A stretch of DNA of 46,589 nt from Candidatus Obscuribacterales bacterium (GCA_019745505.1 JAIETE010000028.1:1-46589); one strand, 5' to 3'. Shown: positions 1-7,573, counted from the stretch's first letter. A program made the numbers and translations. Notes: generated by a model from the letters alone, not told the origin.

Positions 1-138
1 AGAGCTCTCCGATTAAGAGCTGCTGCAAATGCACAGATTTAATGGCAACTAAGATCATAAACTCCGTCCAGCTACCAGAATTATAGCCGCACATCCTGGC
101 GTTTAAGGTCTCGGTAGGAGCAATCACTACTGCGGTTC

Positions 139-203
139 AAGCGTGCACCAATATTGCTTAGAGCGCTATCTGAAAAGAAAATGGTGGAGGCGGCGAGAAT
201 CGC
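139..203. repeat. attL: left attachment-site copy of the tmRNA-targeted island
   Basis: This 65-bp stretch recurs without gaps at 6953-7017 with only two mismatches, offset by 6814 bp and in the same orientation. The last 22 bases are the reverse complement of a tmRNA 3' end (TGGTGGAGGCGGC and onward), but the match stops at 203 and no tmRNA body follows, so this copy is a fragment. It fits the left junction of an element integrated at the tmRNA 3' end. The shared segment also covers about 43 bp beyond the tmRNA CCA end, so the homology is wider than the RNA itself. Positions 1-138 to the left hold no gene I can support. Confidence 0.85.
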
Positions 204-316
204 CTCAGTTGTCATTCTCATTATGCCACATCAATTGATTTTGTTTGATGGTGCGGTTTTCGGGATTTTTCTCGCTTGCGCGAAGTTGCACCAATGGTCC
301 CGAATGGACACATGAG

Positions 317-336
317 GGGCCACAAAATGGGCCACA
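317..336 (+). promoter_or_regulatory. Candidate integrase arm-type site, left end
   Basis: Two copies of GGGCCACA start at 317 and 329, a 12-bp period. The same 20-bp arrangement recurs at 6900-6919 with one difference, also inside the island near its other end and in the same orientation. Paired short direct repeats flanking the core att sites are typical of lambda-type integrase arm binding sites. That role is inferred; only the repeats are seen. Confidence 0.5.
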
Positions 337-436
337 ATTTTCGAAGGAATTTTGGGGTAGCAATACGCGCCCCCGATCGCGAGAGAAGCACATAGGCCTT
401 GCTAAGCTAAACTAGGTTCTTGGTCAGGGTGTTTCC

Positions 437-1216
437 ATGTATTTGATGTAATTTGATGAGAGCGGCGATACTGGATTGACAAACTCTCCATCCAGATATT
501 TTGTTTTGGCGGCGCTCGTCGTGCACGAACTAAGATGGCAAGACACTCTCAACAGCCTCATCCAGTTTCGTCGCGACATGAAGAACCGATTTGGTTTGAA
601 CATGCGCGAGGAGATTCACGCGTTCAATTTCATCAGTAAACCTGGTCCGGTTCTTATGCAAATAAAGAGAAATGACAGGCTTACAATCCTGCGCGCTTTT
701 CTCGATCATCTCGCTAGCCTTCCTGATCTAAACGTTTTCGCTGTTTGCGTCGACAAATCAAACAAGGCCGTTGGCTATGATGTGTTCGACATGGCGTGGA
801 AAGTTCTAATTCAACGCTTCGAAAACACAATCTCGCGACGAAACTTTGCAGGACCGGCTAATTCCGATGAACGCGGCATACTCTTCGCAGACGATACGGA
901 AAGAAAGAGACTTCTGTCGCTGTTGAGAAAGATGCGCTATTTCAATCCCGTGCCTAATCAGGCACAATTCAGCAGGCCCGGACAAGCCAACTTTCGACAA
1001 ATGCCACTTCTGACGCTAGTTGAAGATCCAAGCTTCAGAGATTCTGGCGAATCGTATTTCATACAGGCAGCTGACACCATTGCTTACTTTCTCAATCAGC
1101 ATCTGCAACCAAACAGCTATGCTCGCAGAAAGTCGGCGCACAACTACTTCGGCCGCCTGAAAGCAATAACTGTGACCAAAGTTTCGGGAGCTGGCGACGG
1201 TATCGTCAGGCTCTAA
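437..1216 (+). pseudogene. DUF3800-family protein interrupted by an in-frame stop at codon 5
   Basis: The frame reads ATG-TAT-TTG-ATG-TAA-TTT and then encodes FDESGDTG, the N-terminal acidic motif of DUF3800 proteins (a family of predicted RNase H-like fold common on mobile elements). The TAA at 449-451 sits where the family normally has Tyr or a similar residue before DESGD, so one TAT/TAC to TAA change would explain it. Without that stop the gene gives about 259 residues. The body has further family-like features: SRYFVLAALVV, a conserved HAF, and a C-terminal ADTIAYFLNQH helix. The only usable start after the stop is TTG at 476, which drops the DESGD motif and probably the active site. It is followed by a small hairpin at 1225-1240. 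It could be a pseudogene, a sequencing error, or a readthrough gene. The family call is from memory of the motif pattern. Confidence 0.7.
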
Positions 1217-1224
1217 TAGTAAGA

Positions 1225-1240
1225 GCGCCCTTGCGGGCGC
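1225..1240 (+). terminator. Hairpin after the DUF3800 gene
   Basis: GCGCCC-TTGC-GGGCGC forms a 6-bp all-GC stem with a 4-nt loop nine bases after the stop codon. No T-run follows, so it may stabilise the transcript end or act only weakly as a terminator. Confidence 0.35.
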
Positions 1241-1469
1241 CCGGATGAATCCTACTTCTAGGATAAGCCTAGGTTCAGACTCACATTGATATTATAACAC
1301 CAAACCATACATACGTATGAATCTCAATATTTTCACTTCGAATCCTCATTCGGTTGAGCTGGTTTGAGGCGAGCAAACGCTCATTCTGACGTACTTTCAC
1401 CAATGATACCGAGACAGGCGAACTCAGCCGAATTACTATAGAAGTGGTCCTTAAGGCAATTTGCCAGAC

Positions 1470-2840
1470 ATGTCGAAAAACCCTTACACAGGCAATGCCC
1501 ACTTCATTTCGTTCTTTCGGAAATTCAGTGCATTTCGACTGAATGGATTCGTACCGCTCCTTTATGGCGCTAATCGTGTGCTCCTTCAATTCGCGCTGTC
1601 GCTATGGTTTATCAACTGGCTTTCGAAGGCATGGGAGCGCGTTGGCTGTGCTCAGCAATTCTATGCCGACTGGGGAGTTGCTCTTCAGGATCTAGCTATT
1701 GCGGCAGCAATAGGGGTGCTACTAGCGTTGACCGCTCGGTCCGCTCAAAGAGAGCGTCGCCTTTTTGCACTGGAGGCAGATTGGACAAGACTTCTCCACC
1801 GGAACCGACTCCTATGCGGGTTACATGTCAGTTACTTGCTTGCGAGTTGCACCACGTTGTTGCTATTTTCAGCATTTTTCGCAACATGCATCTTTGACAA
1901 CTGCGCTAAGGGCCTCGCATGTCTCATGAGCGATGTCGGACAATATGAACTCGCAGAACGCATTTACCGAAGCGCTCCAGACTTAAATGAGAACAAGGCG
2001 AGCGGCCGCTACAGCTCTATGGCGGCGTGGCACTCTTCATCAACGCATGAAGACCCTGACACTGTTCGCATGAAGAATGCCGCAGTTGCAGCAGTATATG
2101 GTAGCCAGAGTCGTCAGATGGCTGGTCGGTATTTCTACCTCGGACTCACCTGCGAACAAGGACGAGAGAATCGCGATCCCGAAGCAATTTACTGGCACAA
2201 CAAAGCCCTATCGCTGTATCAGCAAAACCACGCAATCACCAAGTCCATGGACGCAATTGCCCAAATGGCAATTCTCCAAGACGAAAGCAACAAACAAGAA
2301 TCCAAGCGACTCATTGCTGAAGCCGCTCGTCTTGCGCCTTCAATGGACGAAGAACCCTACGTTTGCACACCAATCATTCAGTATCTAGCCCAGCGCAATG
2401 GTGACAAAGAACAATCGGAACTATTCCGCCGATGTTTCGAGAAACATCCAACTTCTGCAGAGAGCAAGCCTTTGTGGCCGGTCGTTTCCCTAACGCTTTT
2501 TGCAATCTTTGGTTCTGGCTTCGGATGCTTCCTCGCGAAGGAGCAGGCAGTGAGCATGCTAAGTAAGCGCAGGGCACGAGACTGCTCAACTGATTCAAAT
2601 CTTCATGCGCTAATGGAGTCGCTGAATGAACTCACTACTCTAAATCTGATCCAACGCAACTTACTGGCGGCTGAGCACAACAGTTTGTTGCTGTTAGCTC
2701 TCGCAAAAGGTCATCGGAAACTGACTGTTGCCCGCCAAGAAATTGCCGCTGTCATTGAAACACGACTGTCTCTAGCCCGCCGATGTGAATTGCTACGGGT
2801 CTTCCTCGCCCTGGCAATTGCTTGGTCAGTCTACTTGTGA
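1470..2840 (+). CDS. Multi-pass membrane protein with TPR-like middle region, unknown function
   Basis: The product is about 456 residues. I chose the ATG at 1470 over the TTG at 1461; AAGG at about 1453 is a distant RBS. Hydrophobic segments are seen near residues 30-50 (LLQFALSLWFINWL), 68-90 (LAIAAAIGVLLALTA), 120-145 (SYLLASCTTLLLFSAFFA), about 340-360 (VVSLTLFAIFGSGFGCFLA) and at the extreme C-terminus (FLALAIAWSVYL). Between the third and fourth lies a soluble stretch with helix-turn-helix pairs resembling degenerate TPR/SEL1 units (QYELAERIYRSAP, YWHNKALSLYQQN). This would place a repeat domain between membrane anchors. It is cargo of the tmRNA island. I do not recognise the family. 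Confidence 0.6.
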   Translation: MSKNPYTGNAHFISFFRKFSAFRLNGFVPLLYGANRVLLQFALSLWFINWLSKAWERVGCAQQFYADWGVALQDLAIAAAIGVLLALTARSAQRERRLFALEADWTRLLHRNRLLCGLHVSYLLASCTTLLLFSAFFATCIFDNCAKGLACLMSDVGQYELAERIYRSAPDLNENKASGRYSSMAAWHSSSTHEDPDTVRMKNAAVAAVYGSQSRQMAGRYFYLGLTCEQGRENRDPEAIYWHNKALSLYQQNHAITKSMDAIAQMAILQDESNKQESKRLIAEAARLAPSMDEEPYVCTPIIQYLAQRNGDKEQSELFRRCFEKHPTSAESKPLWPVVSLTLFAIFGSGFGCFLAKEQAVSMLSKRRARDCSTDSNLHALMESLNELTTLNLIQRNLLAAEHNSLLLLALAKGHRKLTVARQEIAAVIETRLSLARRCELLRVFLALAIAWSVYL

Positions 2841-2960
2841 GAACGCGACTAAGGGCGCCGAACAGATGGTGGCACACCATACGGTAAGATATCGTAAAAA
2901 ATGTCAAGCCCCTGACAGAACCTAATTGTGTAGCAAACGACGCCAAGCTACAATCGCTCT

Positions 2961-3332
2961 ATGCGCCGCTATTTCATTGCTGCTTTCATCGGTCTGTCAA
3001 CAGGCTTAGTCCTGGCTGCCATATACAGTTATTTAGTTGCAGAAACTTGGGCTGAACCTTGGGGAGCGAAGCTAGGCGTCTATGGTGACTGGGGACATGC
3101 TCCTGATGCAGAGTGGATGCGGAGTGCAGATTGGAACAAAGCAGCAAGTCGCGCTCTAAATGAGGGAAAAAACTTGATCATGTTCCAGAATCTGTTTCTG
3201 GAGGACGGTCCCAATATTGTCATCCCAAGCTGCTTGATTGCAGTTTTTATCGTTTATCTCAAAGACCGCCGGAGAGGAAAATCTCTTTGCGAACCTGTGA
3301 AGCCAACAGAAACAGTGTCAGCTCCGCGCTGA
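2961..3332 (+). CDS. Small two-TM membrane protein, unknown function
   Basis: The product is 123 residues. It opens with a positively charged MRRYF and a hydrophobic helix (about residues 4-26), then a Trp-rich middle with three Trp in the GDWGHAPDAEWMRSADW stretch, and a second hydrophobic helix near residues 88-102 (IVIPSCLIAVFIVYL) followed by a basic KDRRRGK stretch, so both ends are likely cytoplasmic. The stop codon (3330-3332) lies inside a perfect 20-bp inverted repeat (3303-3347), so the last eight or so codons are part of that structure. An IS110-type element begins just downstream. No family is recognised. Confidence 0.55.
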   Translation: MRRYFIAAFIGLSTGLVLAAIYSYLVAETWAEPWGAKLGVYGDWGHAPDAEWMRSADWNKAASRALNEGKNLIMFQNLFLEDGPNIVIPSCLIAVFIVYLKDRRRGKSLCEPVKPTETVSAPR

Positions 3333-3347
3333 CACTGTTTCTGTTGG
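3303..3347 (+). terminator. Perfect 20-bp inverted repeat spanning the end of the upstream gene
   Basis: The arms 3303-3322 and 3328-3347 are perfectly complementary (20 of 20) around a 5-nt TCCGC loop. The stop codon of the 2961-3332 gene lies in the right arm. TTGTG follows, with no long T-run. It may be a transcript-end hairpin, or a structured target into which the neighbouring IS110-type element inserted. Confidence 0.6.
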
Positions 3348-3359
3348 TTGTGCGAAAGA

Positions 3360-4346
3360 CTATGCCTCCATTAGATGAAGTCGTTTATTGAAGGCTTTAC
3401 CGGATTTCAAAACTCCAAAAACGATATGTAGAAGTTTTCGCATGGAAGCCCCGATTGCGACCATCTTTGATTTGCCAGAGCCTTCGATTCTGGAACAAAG
3501 GGCGATGATCACCGGGTTGTATCGTTTCGCTGAAACGACAGGCATGTAGAGCAATTTGCGCAGCCTGGAGTTTCCAACTTTTGATAATCGAGTTTTTGCA
3601 TGCAGGGTGCCTGAGCTACTTTCTTTTGGTGCCAGCCCAGCAAAGGCAACAACTTGTTTGGCAGACTTAAATCGAGAGATATCAGGAAGCTCGCCAAGAA
3701 GAGCATGGGCGGTTGTTTCACCAATTCCAGGAATTGTGAGCAACAGTGTTTTCTGCTTTTTCAGTCGCTTGTTTGAGTCGATGATCTGCTTGATTTGCTC
3801 CTCCAAGAGGACGATTTGGCCCTCAAGAAAATTCATGAGAGAAGCAATTGCGTCTTTGACAGCACCAAGATGTGAGCCTGCTTTTGAGCGGCTCTTCTCG
3901 TCCGCAAGGAGGCGTTTGACGTGCTCCAGTTCGCGCGTCAATTCCTGTAGGTCTCTCAAATCTTTTTCTAGAGGTTGCCACAGTGCTGGGTTTTCTTTGT
4001 GGCAAAATTCGGCAATTAATGCAGAATCAATCTTGTCGGTTTTGGTTCTGCGGAGTTTTGAGCGTCCGTAGTTCTTGATGCAACTTGGGTTTACCACGCT
4101 GACCGACTGGAATTGATCGTAGAGAAAGTGGGCAAGACCTTCGCCGTATCTGCCAGTTGCTTCCATGCAAAAGTGTGGCTCGAAAACGAAGAGGTCGAGT
4201 GCAAGCCAATTAGTGAAGGCTGTAAAACCCTCCAAATCATTTGTGAATGTTCTGTGTTGTGAACTGTTGGTTATGTCTAGCACTGTGACATCAAACTTTG
4301 CCTTAGCAATGTCAATGCCAACAGAAGCATCGAACGCATCAAACAT
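3360..4346 (-). CDS. IS110-family DEDD transposase/recombinase
   Basis: The product is 328 residues, full length for the family. The start is the ATG at 4346, five bases after an AAAGGAG RBS. The N-terminal RuvC-like DEDD domain shows SVGIDIAKAKFDV with the first Asp (about residue 12), FCMEATGRYGE with the Glu (about 62), and RRTKTDKIDSALIAEF with the last two Asp (about 103-106). A coiled-coil linker (ELTRELEHVKRLLADEK) follows. The C-terminal Tnp20 domain has the HhH-like LLTIPGIGETTAHALL, FAGLAPKESSSG with candidate catalytic Ser, and SKVGNSRLRKLLYM. Known IS110 enzymes use a bridge RNA made from the element's non-coding end. No frameshift is seen, so it may be active. Confidence 0.92.
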   Translation of the reverse strand: MFDAFDASVGIDIAKAKFDVTVLDITNSSQHRTFTNDLEGFTAFTNWLALDLFVFEPHFCMEATGRYGEGLAHFLYDQFQSVSVVNPSCIKNYGRSKLRRTKTDKIDSALIAEFCHKENPALWQPLEKDLRDLQELTRELEHVKRLLADEKSRSKAGSHLGAVKDAIASLMNFLEGQIVLLEEQIKQIIDSNKRLKKQKTLLLTIPGIGETTAHALLGELPDISRFKSAKQVVAFAGLAPKESSSGTLHAKTRLSKVGNSRLRKLLYMPVVSAKRYNPVIIALCSRIEGSGKSKMVAIGASMRKLLHIVFGVLKSGKAFNKRLHLMEA

Positions 4347-4876
4347 CAAAGCTCCTTTCTTCTTGAGGGGATTGCTGAGCCATGGCTAACCTTACTTAAA
4401 CGCAAGCTCTGGGGCCTTAGATATCGTCCAGCCTTAGCAAACAGCGACAACGATGGGAGACCGAATCTTACTTGGGGAGTCTCTAAGGACTAAGGCAAGA
4501 TGCAAGTTCTTCCCACCGTCGCTAGCATATCGAGCTTCAAATCCGACCGCCGAATTGGCCATGAGGCGGAAGCGAATACCGAAGGCCGACACACGAAAGT
4601 GTGTAAGGCAAGATAAAGAGAAACATGCAAAATTGCCGAATCGCGGTACTGGCTGGACTATTGCGTGCAGCATGGAATGGAAGTCCCTGAAAAATCCCAT
4701 GCAAAAATCCCGCTTCGCAGAACCAGCCAATGTCTTACGTACTGCATGATGTCCCGACTTACCATGCTCATCGGGATCAGTAATTTCCCTAGAGACAGAA
4801 AATCGAAGTGTCGATGACAATGGAAGTACAACTGCGCAAACACAAGCGCAAACGTTGACAGTCATTTCTCTTCTTT
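4347..4876 (-). other. Non-coding stretch upstream of the IS110 transposase; candidate bridge-RNA region
   Basis: These 530 bases have no convincing coding frame. The open frames on either strand here lack recognisable domains and good RBSs. In IS110-subgroup elements the bridge RNA is transcribed from the non-coding end upstream of the transposase, on the same strand, so part of this region nearest 4347 is the place to look. The rest is probably island sequence in front of the xis-int genes. I cannot define the RNA ends or its target- and donor-binding loops by eye. Confidence 0.4.
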
Positions 4877-4909
4877 GATCGCCGAGTTTTTGTTCCGGCG
4901 ATCTTTTTT
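4877..4909 (+). terminator. Rho-independent terminator, plus strand
   Basis: GATCGCCG (4877-4884) pairs perfectly with CGGCGATC (4896-4903) across an 11-nt loop and is followed by a run of T to 4909. This is a textbook plus-strand terminator. It ends transcripts arriving from the left about 70 bp before the excisionase-like gene, insulating xis-int from upstream transcription. No plus-strand gene directly before it is recognised. Confidence 0.8.
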
Positions 4910-4978
4910 GTTCAAAAAGTCGTAATAGGAAGCGACTCTTTCCCGCCGCGAATTCTGATCGCAGGCAAGGAGATCATC

Positions 4979-5203
4979 ATGTCCGAATCACTTCCTAAGC
5001 TTCATTCAGTAGCCGCAGCTGCTGACCATCTCGGCGTGTCACTGAAGACAATGTGGCGGCTCATCAATTCCCGTCAAATATTATTCATCAAAATCAATCG
5101 TCGTGTGCTCATATCAACCGACGCAATGAACGAGTTCATTCAAGCAAACACAGTCAATAAACTCGATCCAAATGATATCGCACGAAATTTTGTCTACCGC
5201 TAA
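4979..5203 (+). CDS. Excisionase-like helix-turn-helix DNA-binding protein
   Basis: The product is 74 residues and the ATG at 4979 follows AGGAG with good spacing. The core AAADHLGVSLKTMWRLI followed by RQILFIKINRRVLIS is the MerR/excisionase HTH pattern: a recognition helix and then a beta-hairpin wing with the usual I-x-I-N-R-R-x-L-I-S line. Such proteins (HTH_17, Xis-type) act as recombination directionality factors or small repressors. It lies 135 bp upstream of the integrase on the same strand, which supports a role in excision of the island or control of int. It could instead be a transcriptional regulator only. Confidence 0.8.
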   Translation: MSESLPKLHSVAAAADHLGVSLKTMWRLINSRQILFIKINRRVLISTDAMNEFIQANTVNKLDPNDIARNFVYR

Positions 5204-5338
5204 CGGAATTGACACACCTCACACTAGCTAGCATCAAGTCCTGATGCTGATTTTCTAACTAGCAAATACTCTCTACACGTACGATCATTAGAGCACCGTA
5301 TATAGCGCCTAGTGAATTGCGCGCCAGGAGGTTTATCC

Positions 5339-6454
5339 ATGGCAGGCGTTAAAGATGGTATCTGGAAACGTGGAAACAATTGGTACATCTCGGTAAAGGT
5401 CAATGGCCGACGCCGAGTGAAATCTTTCGGCCGCGACCGCAAGGCCGCGGAGCTTGCGCTAGCAGAAATCTTGAAGCATCGCGCCGTTGCGAATGCCACC
5501 AATGATTGGTCTGGACTGGCTGACTTTACCAGGCCGAAGACGCGCAAAACGTTCGCAGAAGTTGCCGAAGATTACCTCGCTGAAAGAGCTAGCTTGAAAC
5601 ACGGCACCTTGCGCGGGTACCGCGAAGTGCTGAAGAACTATTTGCTTCCTGCATTCGGAAAAATGGAAGTGAGCGACATCACGGAAGAAGACGTTGCTCG
5701 GTTTCAAGCTGACGTGTCGAAGAATGTTTCCGCCGGAAGGACGAACAACATCATGGGACTGCTCCGCTACATCATGAAAGTGTGTTTGCGTAGAAAGTTG
5801 ATCGCCGAGAATCCAACAGTCGGAGTTCGTCAACTCACAGAAAAGCAGCCGGACATCGATCCGCTCAGCAAAGAAGAATTAGATCTTGCGTTATCGAAAA
5901 TCGTTTCGCATTACGGTCCGCTATTTACTTGTCTTGCATGGACAGGAGCCAGGCCAGACGAGTTGTGTGCTCTTCGCTGGAAAGACATCGATTTCAAACG
6001 CAACGAGATCCGCATCAATAAAGGCAGAGTACGTGGCTCTGAAGACATCCCGAAGACAGCATCAAGTTCGAGAATTGTTCCGATGCTATCCGTCGTGCGA
6101 ATCGCACTCGAGCAGGCAAAGCAACAGAGCGCTGCAAATCTTGACGGCTATGTATTTACGACCAAGAACGGCCAGCCCATCGACAAACACCTGGACCATG
6201 TTTGGCGCACTGCGCTACGCAAAGCCGGACTCCGCCATCGGCCCTCATATCAGCTCCGGCACACCTTCGCTTCACTTTGCTTGGAAAACGGAGTCACACC
6301 CGGATGGCTAGCCATGGTTCTCGGTCACTCGACGTTGCAAACCACCTTCAAACACTATGCGCGATACATCAAAGACAACAAAAAAGAGAACGAGAGCAGA
6401 CTCAAAAGCATGCTCTCACGCACAAAAGAAAGGTCAACGGTTGAGAAATTCTAG
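5339..6454 (+). CDS. Tyrosine recombinase/site-specific integrase of the tmRNA island
   Basis: The product is 371 residues. ATG 5339 has AGGAGG at 5326-5331, seven bases upstream, which decides the start over the in-frame ATG at 5312. Residues 8-45 form an AP2-like arm-binding domain (WYISVKVNGRRRVKSFG). Residues 70-165 are the SAM-like core-binding domain (TFAEVAEDYLAERAS). The catalytic domain has Arg205 (TGARPDEL), probable Lys239, an Arg307 box in which the usual HxxR reads YQLR (Tyr304), His330 (VLGH) and nucleophile Tyr340 (KHYARYI). The YxxR variant is known in related phage integrases. It lies between the two att repeats and near the right end, so it is the enzyme expected to integrate the element at ssrA. 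Confidence 0.95.
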   Translation: MAGVKDGIWKRGNNWYISVKVNGRRRVKSFGRDRKAAELALAEILKHRAVANATNDWSGLADFTRPKTRKTFAEVAEDYLAERASLKHGTLRGYREVLKNYLLPAFGKMEVSDITEEDVARFQADVSKNVSAGRTNNIMGLLRYIMKVCLRRKLIAENPTVGVRQLTEKQPDIDPLSKEELDLALSKIVSHYGPLFTCLAWTGARPDELCALRWKDIDFKRNEIRINKGRVRGSEDIPKTASSSRIVPMLSVVRIALEQAKQQSAANLDGYVFTTKNGQPIDKHLDHVWRTALRKAGLRHRPSYQLRHTFASLCLENGVTPGWLAMVLGHSTLQTTFKHYARYIKDNKKENESRLKSMLSRTKERSTVEKF

Positions 6455-6462
6455 CAACCTCA

Positions 6463-6774
6463 TCAGTTCAAGCTCGTCAGTTCAAGCTCGCAGTCTGCAT
6501 AACGTCTCCACTCTCCTCCAACAGTCTCACGCTCTGCTGACCAACCAGGCGGAAGATCCGCCACTTCCGTTACAGTTGGATCGATTGCGATAATCGTCTT
6601 TATTGCTACTAACTGAGATTCTTCGACAGAGAAAGTTCCGCCCGTTAAGAAGGCCCAGCCGTCCTCACCTGGATAATGCGAAACAAGAAGGATTGGTCTT
6701 TCTTTTCTCGTGATAAAGGCAGAGGTAACTGCTACTGTATCTGGGGTTTCGTTGAAGATTTTCGCATCCTGCAT
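6463..6774 (-). CDS. Small soluble protein, possibly DUF2185/Imm33-like
   Basis: The product is 103 residues from ATG 6774, which has GAGG about 11 bases upstream; a GTG at 6810 would add 12 residues but has a poor RBS. The pattern SAFITRKERPILLVSH, then DGWAFLTGG, then AIDPTVTEVADLPPGWSAER and a late W-R resembles DUF2185-type proteins, some of which are toxin-immunity (Imm33) domains. I hold this loosely. The gene converges on int with an 8-bp gap and is the last cargo gene before the right attachment site. No toxin partner is visible in the window. Confidence 0.6.
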   Translation of the reverse strand: MQDAKIFNETPDTVAVTSAFITRKERPILLVSHYPGEDGWAFLTGGTFSVEESQLVAIKTIIAIDPTVTEVADLPPGWSAERETVGGEWRRYADCELELTSLN

Positions 6775-6899
6775 CTTTTCGATTACCTCGCTTCTGCAAA
6801 CTACGATCACGGTCCTAACACTGTATTCGATTGCCGCTTTGGCTCACCCAAAATTCCGAATGAAAACCTGGTGATTTCGGCTGAGAAAATGATCGTGAC

Positions 6900-6919
6900 G
6901 GGCCACAAAAAGGGCCACA
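6900..6919 (+). promoter_or_regulatory. Candidate integrase arm-type site, right end
   Basis: GGGCCACA at 6900-6907 and 6912-6919 with a 12-bp period. It matches the pair at 317-336 in 19 of 20 positions and orientation, and lies 33 bp inside the right attachment repeat. Confidence 0.5.
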
Positions 6920-6952
6920 CCTGCGCACATCCTCCCTTATTGAGAATGTCAA

Positions 6953-7017
6953 AAGCGTGCACCAATATTGCCTAGAGCGCTATCTGAAAAGTAAATGGTG
7001 GAGGCGGCGAGAATCGC
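6953..7017. repeat. attR: right attachment site overlapping the tmRNA 3' end
   Basis: This is the 65-bp partner of 139-203. Positions 6996-7017 are the last 22 nt of the intact tmRNA, including encoded CCA. Integration therefore leaves tmRNA whole, with the element lying on its 3' side. Strand exchange must occur within the 65 bp; the two mismatches (at the positions equivalent to 158 and 178) could map the crossover. Confidence 0.85.
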
Positions 7018-7394
7018 ACTCGCGTCCAAAGAAGCCGAGAGGCAAGCGTCTACAAGTTTAGTTCAGAAATTTCTACAGTCGCTGATTGCTCAGCCCGCTG
7101 CAGGAAGCCTGAACGGCTACCCGGGTTCGCGATTATGTCTTAGGCAGCACTACTAACCGCTAACTTCGTGCTGCGGCAACCACCGTGGTTTAACCCTTTA
7201 GTTTCGGGTAGTCAAGAAACTATCGAGTTCCGCTTCTAAAAGGTTAGTTTTAGGCAGCGCGCAGAGCGCGCTTAGCAGAGAAATCAACGCTGATTACATT
7301 GGCGTTTGTTGTTTTGCTCAGCTTTTAACGAGGATCCAAGCGACCTCGACCTGCAGCCTACGACCCAACAACCCTGTCGAATCTAAACGCCCCC
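6996..7394 (-). ncRNA. ssrA: Transfer-messenger RNA (tmRNA)
   Basis: This 399-nt RNA rescues stalled ribosomes by acting as alanyl-tRNA and then as a short message. The 5' end GGGGGCG (from 7394) pairs with CGCCTCC before ACCA at 6996, with one G-U pair. The tRNA-like end has a T-arm (CGAGTGCGATTCTCG) and the 5' part has the usual GATTCGACAGGG. CCA is encoded. The tag reading frame is at 7250-7303. A TATACT box at 7482-7487 (minus) could be its -10, but no good -35 is seen. It lies downstream of prmA on the same strand, and its 3' end is the integration site of the island. Confidence 0.96.
7250..7303 (-). other. tmRNA tag-peptide reading frame
   Basis: From a GCC resume codon (7301-7303) the frame encodes ANVISVDFSAKRALRAA and stops at TAA (7250-7252), with a second in-frame TAA two codons later. 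The resume codon is inferred from its AAAC context and from similarity to cyanobacterial tags that begin ANNIV and end in small hydrophobic residues. The frame is open for five further codons upstream, so the true start could be a little earlier. Confidence 0.7.
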
Positions 7395-7573
7395 ATGTGG
7401 GTGTTTGGCAGATATTTCGCTCTATTCGATTTTCAGGGTGCAAAACTCCGCCCAGACGGGCAAAGTTGGGAATCTAACCTAAGTATAGCAGCGCCTGCCG
7501 GCTATCCCCCAAAATAAAGGTTTCCATTAGCTTGGATAACCCGATCCTGGCGTACATATCAGACAATTACCCA

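Larger units (their letters stand above)
3348..4876 (-). mobile_element. IS110-family insertion sequence (outer bounds only)
   Basis: The element contains a complete DEDD transposase (3360-4346, minus). Its 3' side ends within about a dozen bases of a perfect hairpin at 3303-3347, so little sequence lies downstream of the transposase. The non-coding part is therefore upstream of the gene, as in the IS110 subgroup rather than IS1111. IS110 elements lack clear terminal inverted repeats and target duplications, so I cannot set the right boundary. It lies somewhere between about 4450 and the terminator at 4877. The element sits inside the tmRNA island. Confidence 0.5.

Noticed and set aside
205-393. 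A minus-strand 62-codon frame inside the left island end
   Set aside because: It crosses the arm-site repeats and has no RBS or family resemblance.
3556-4071. A plus-strand 171-codon frame inside the transposase region
   Set aside because: It is antisense to the well-defined transposase and has no motif.
4434-4865. A minus-strand 143-codon frame upstream of the transposase
   Set aside because: No domain, odd composition and no RBS; it overlaps the region expected to be non-coding in IS110 elements.
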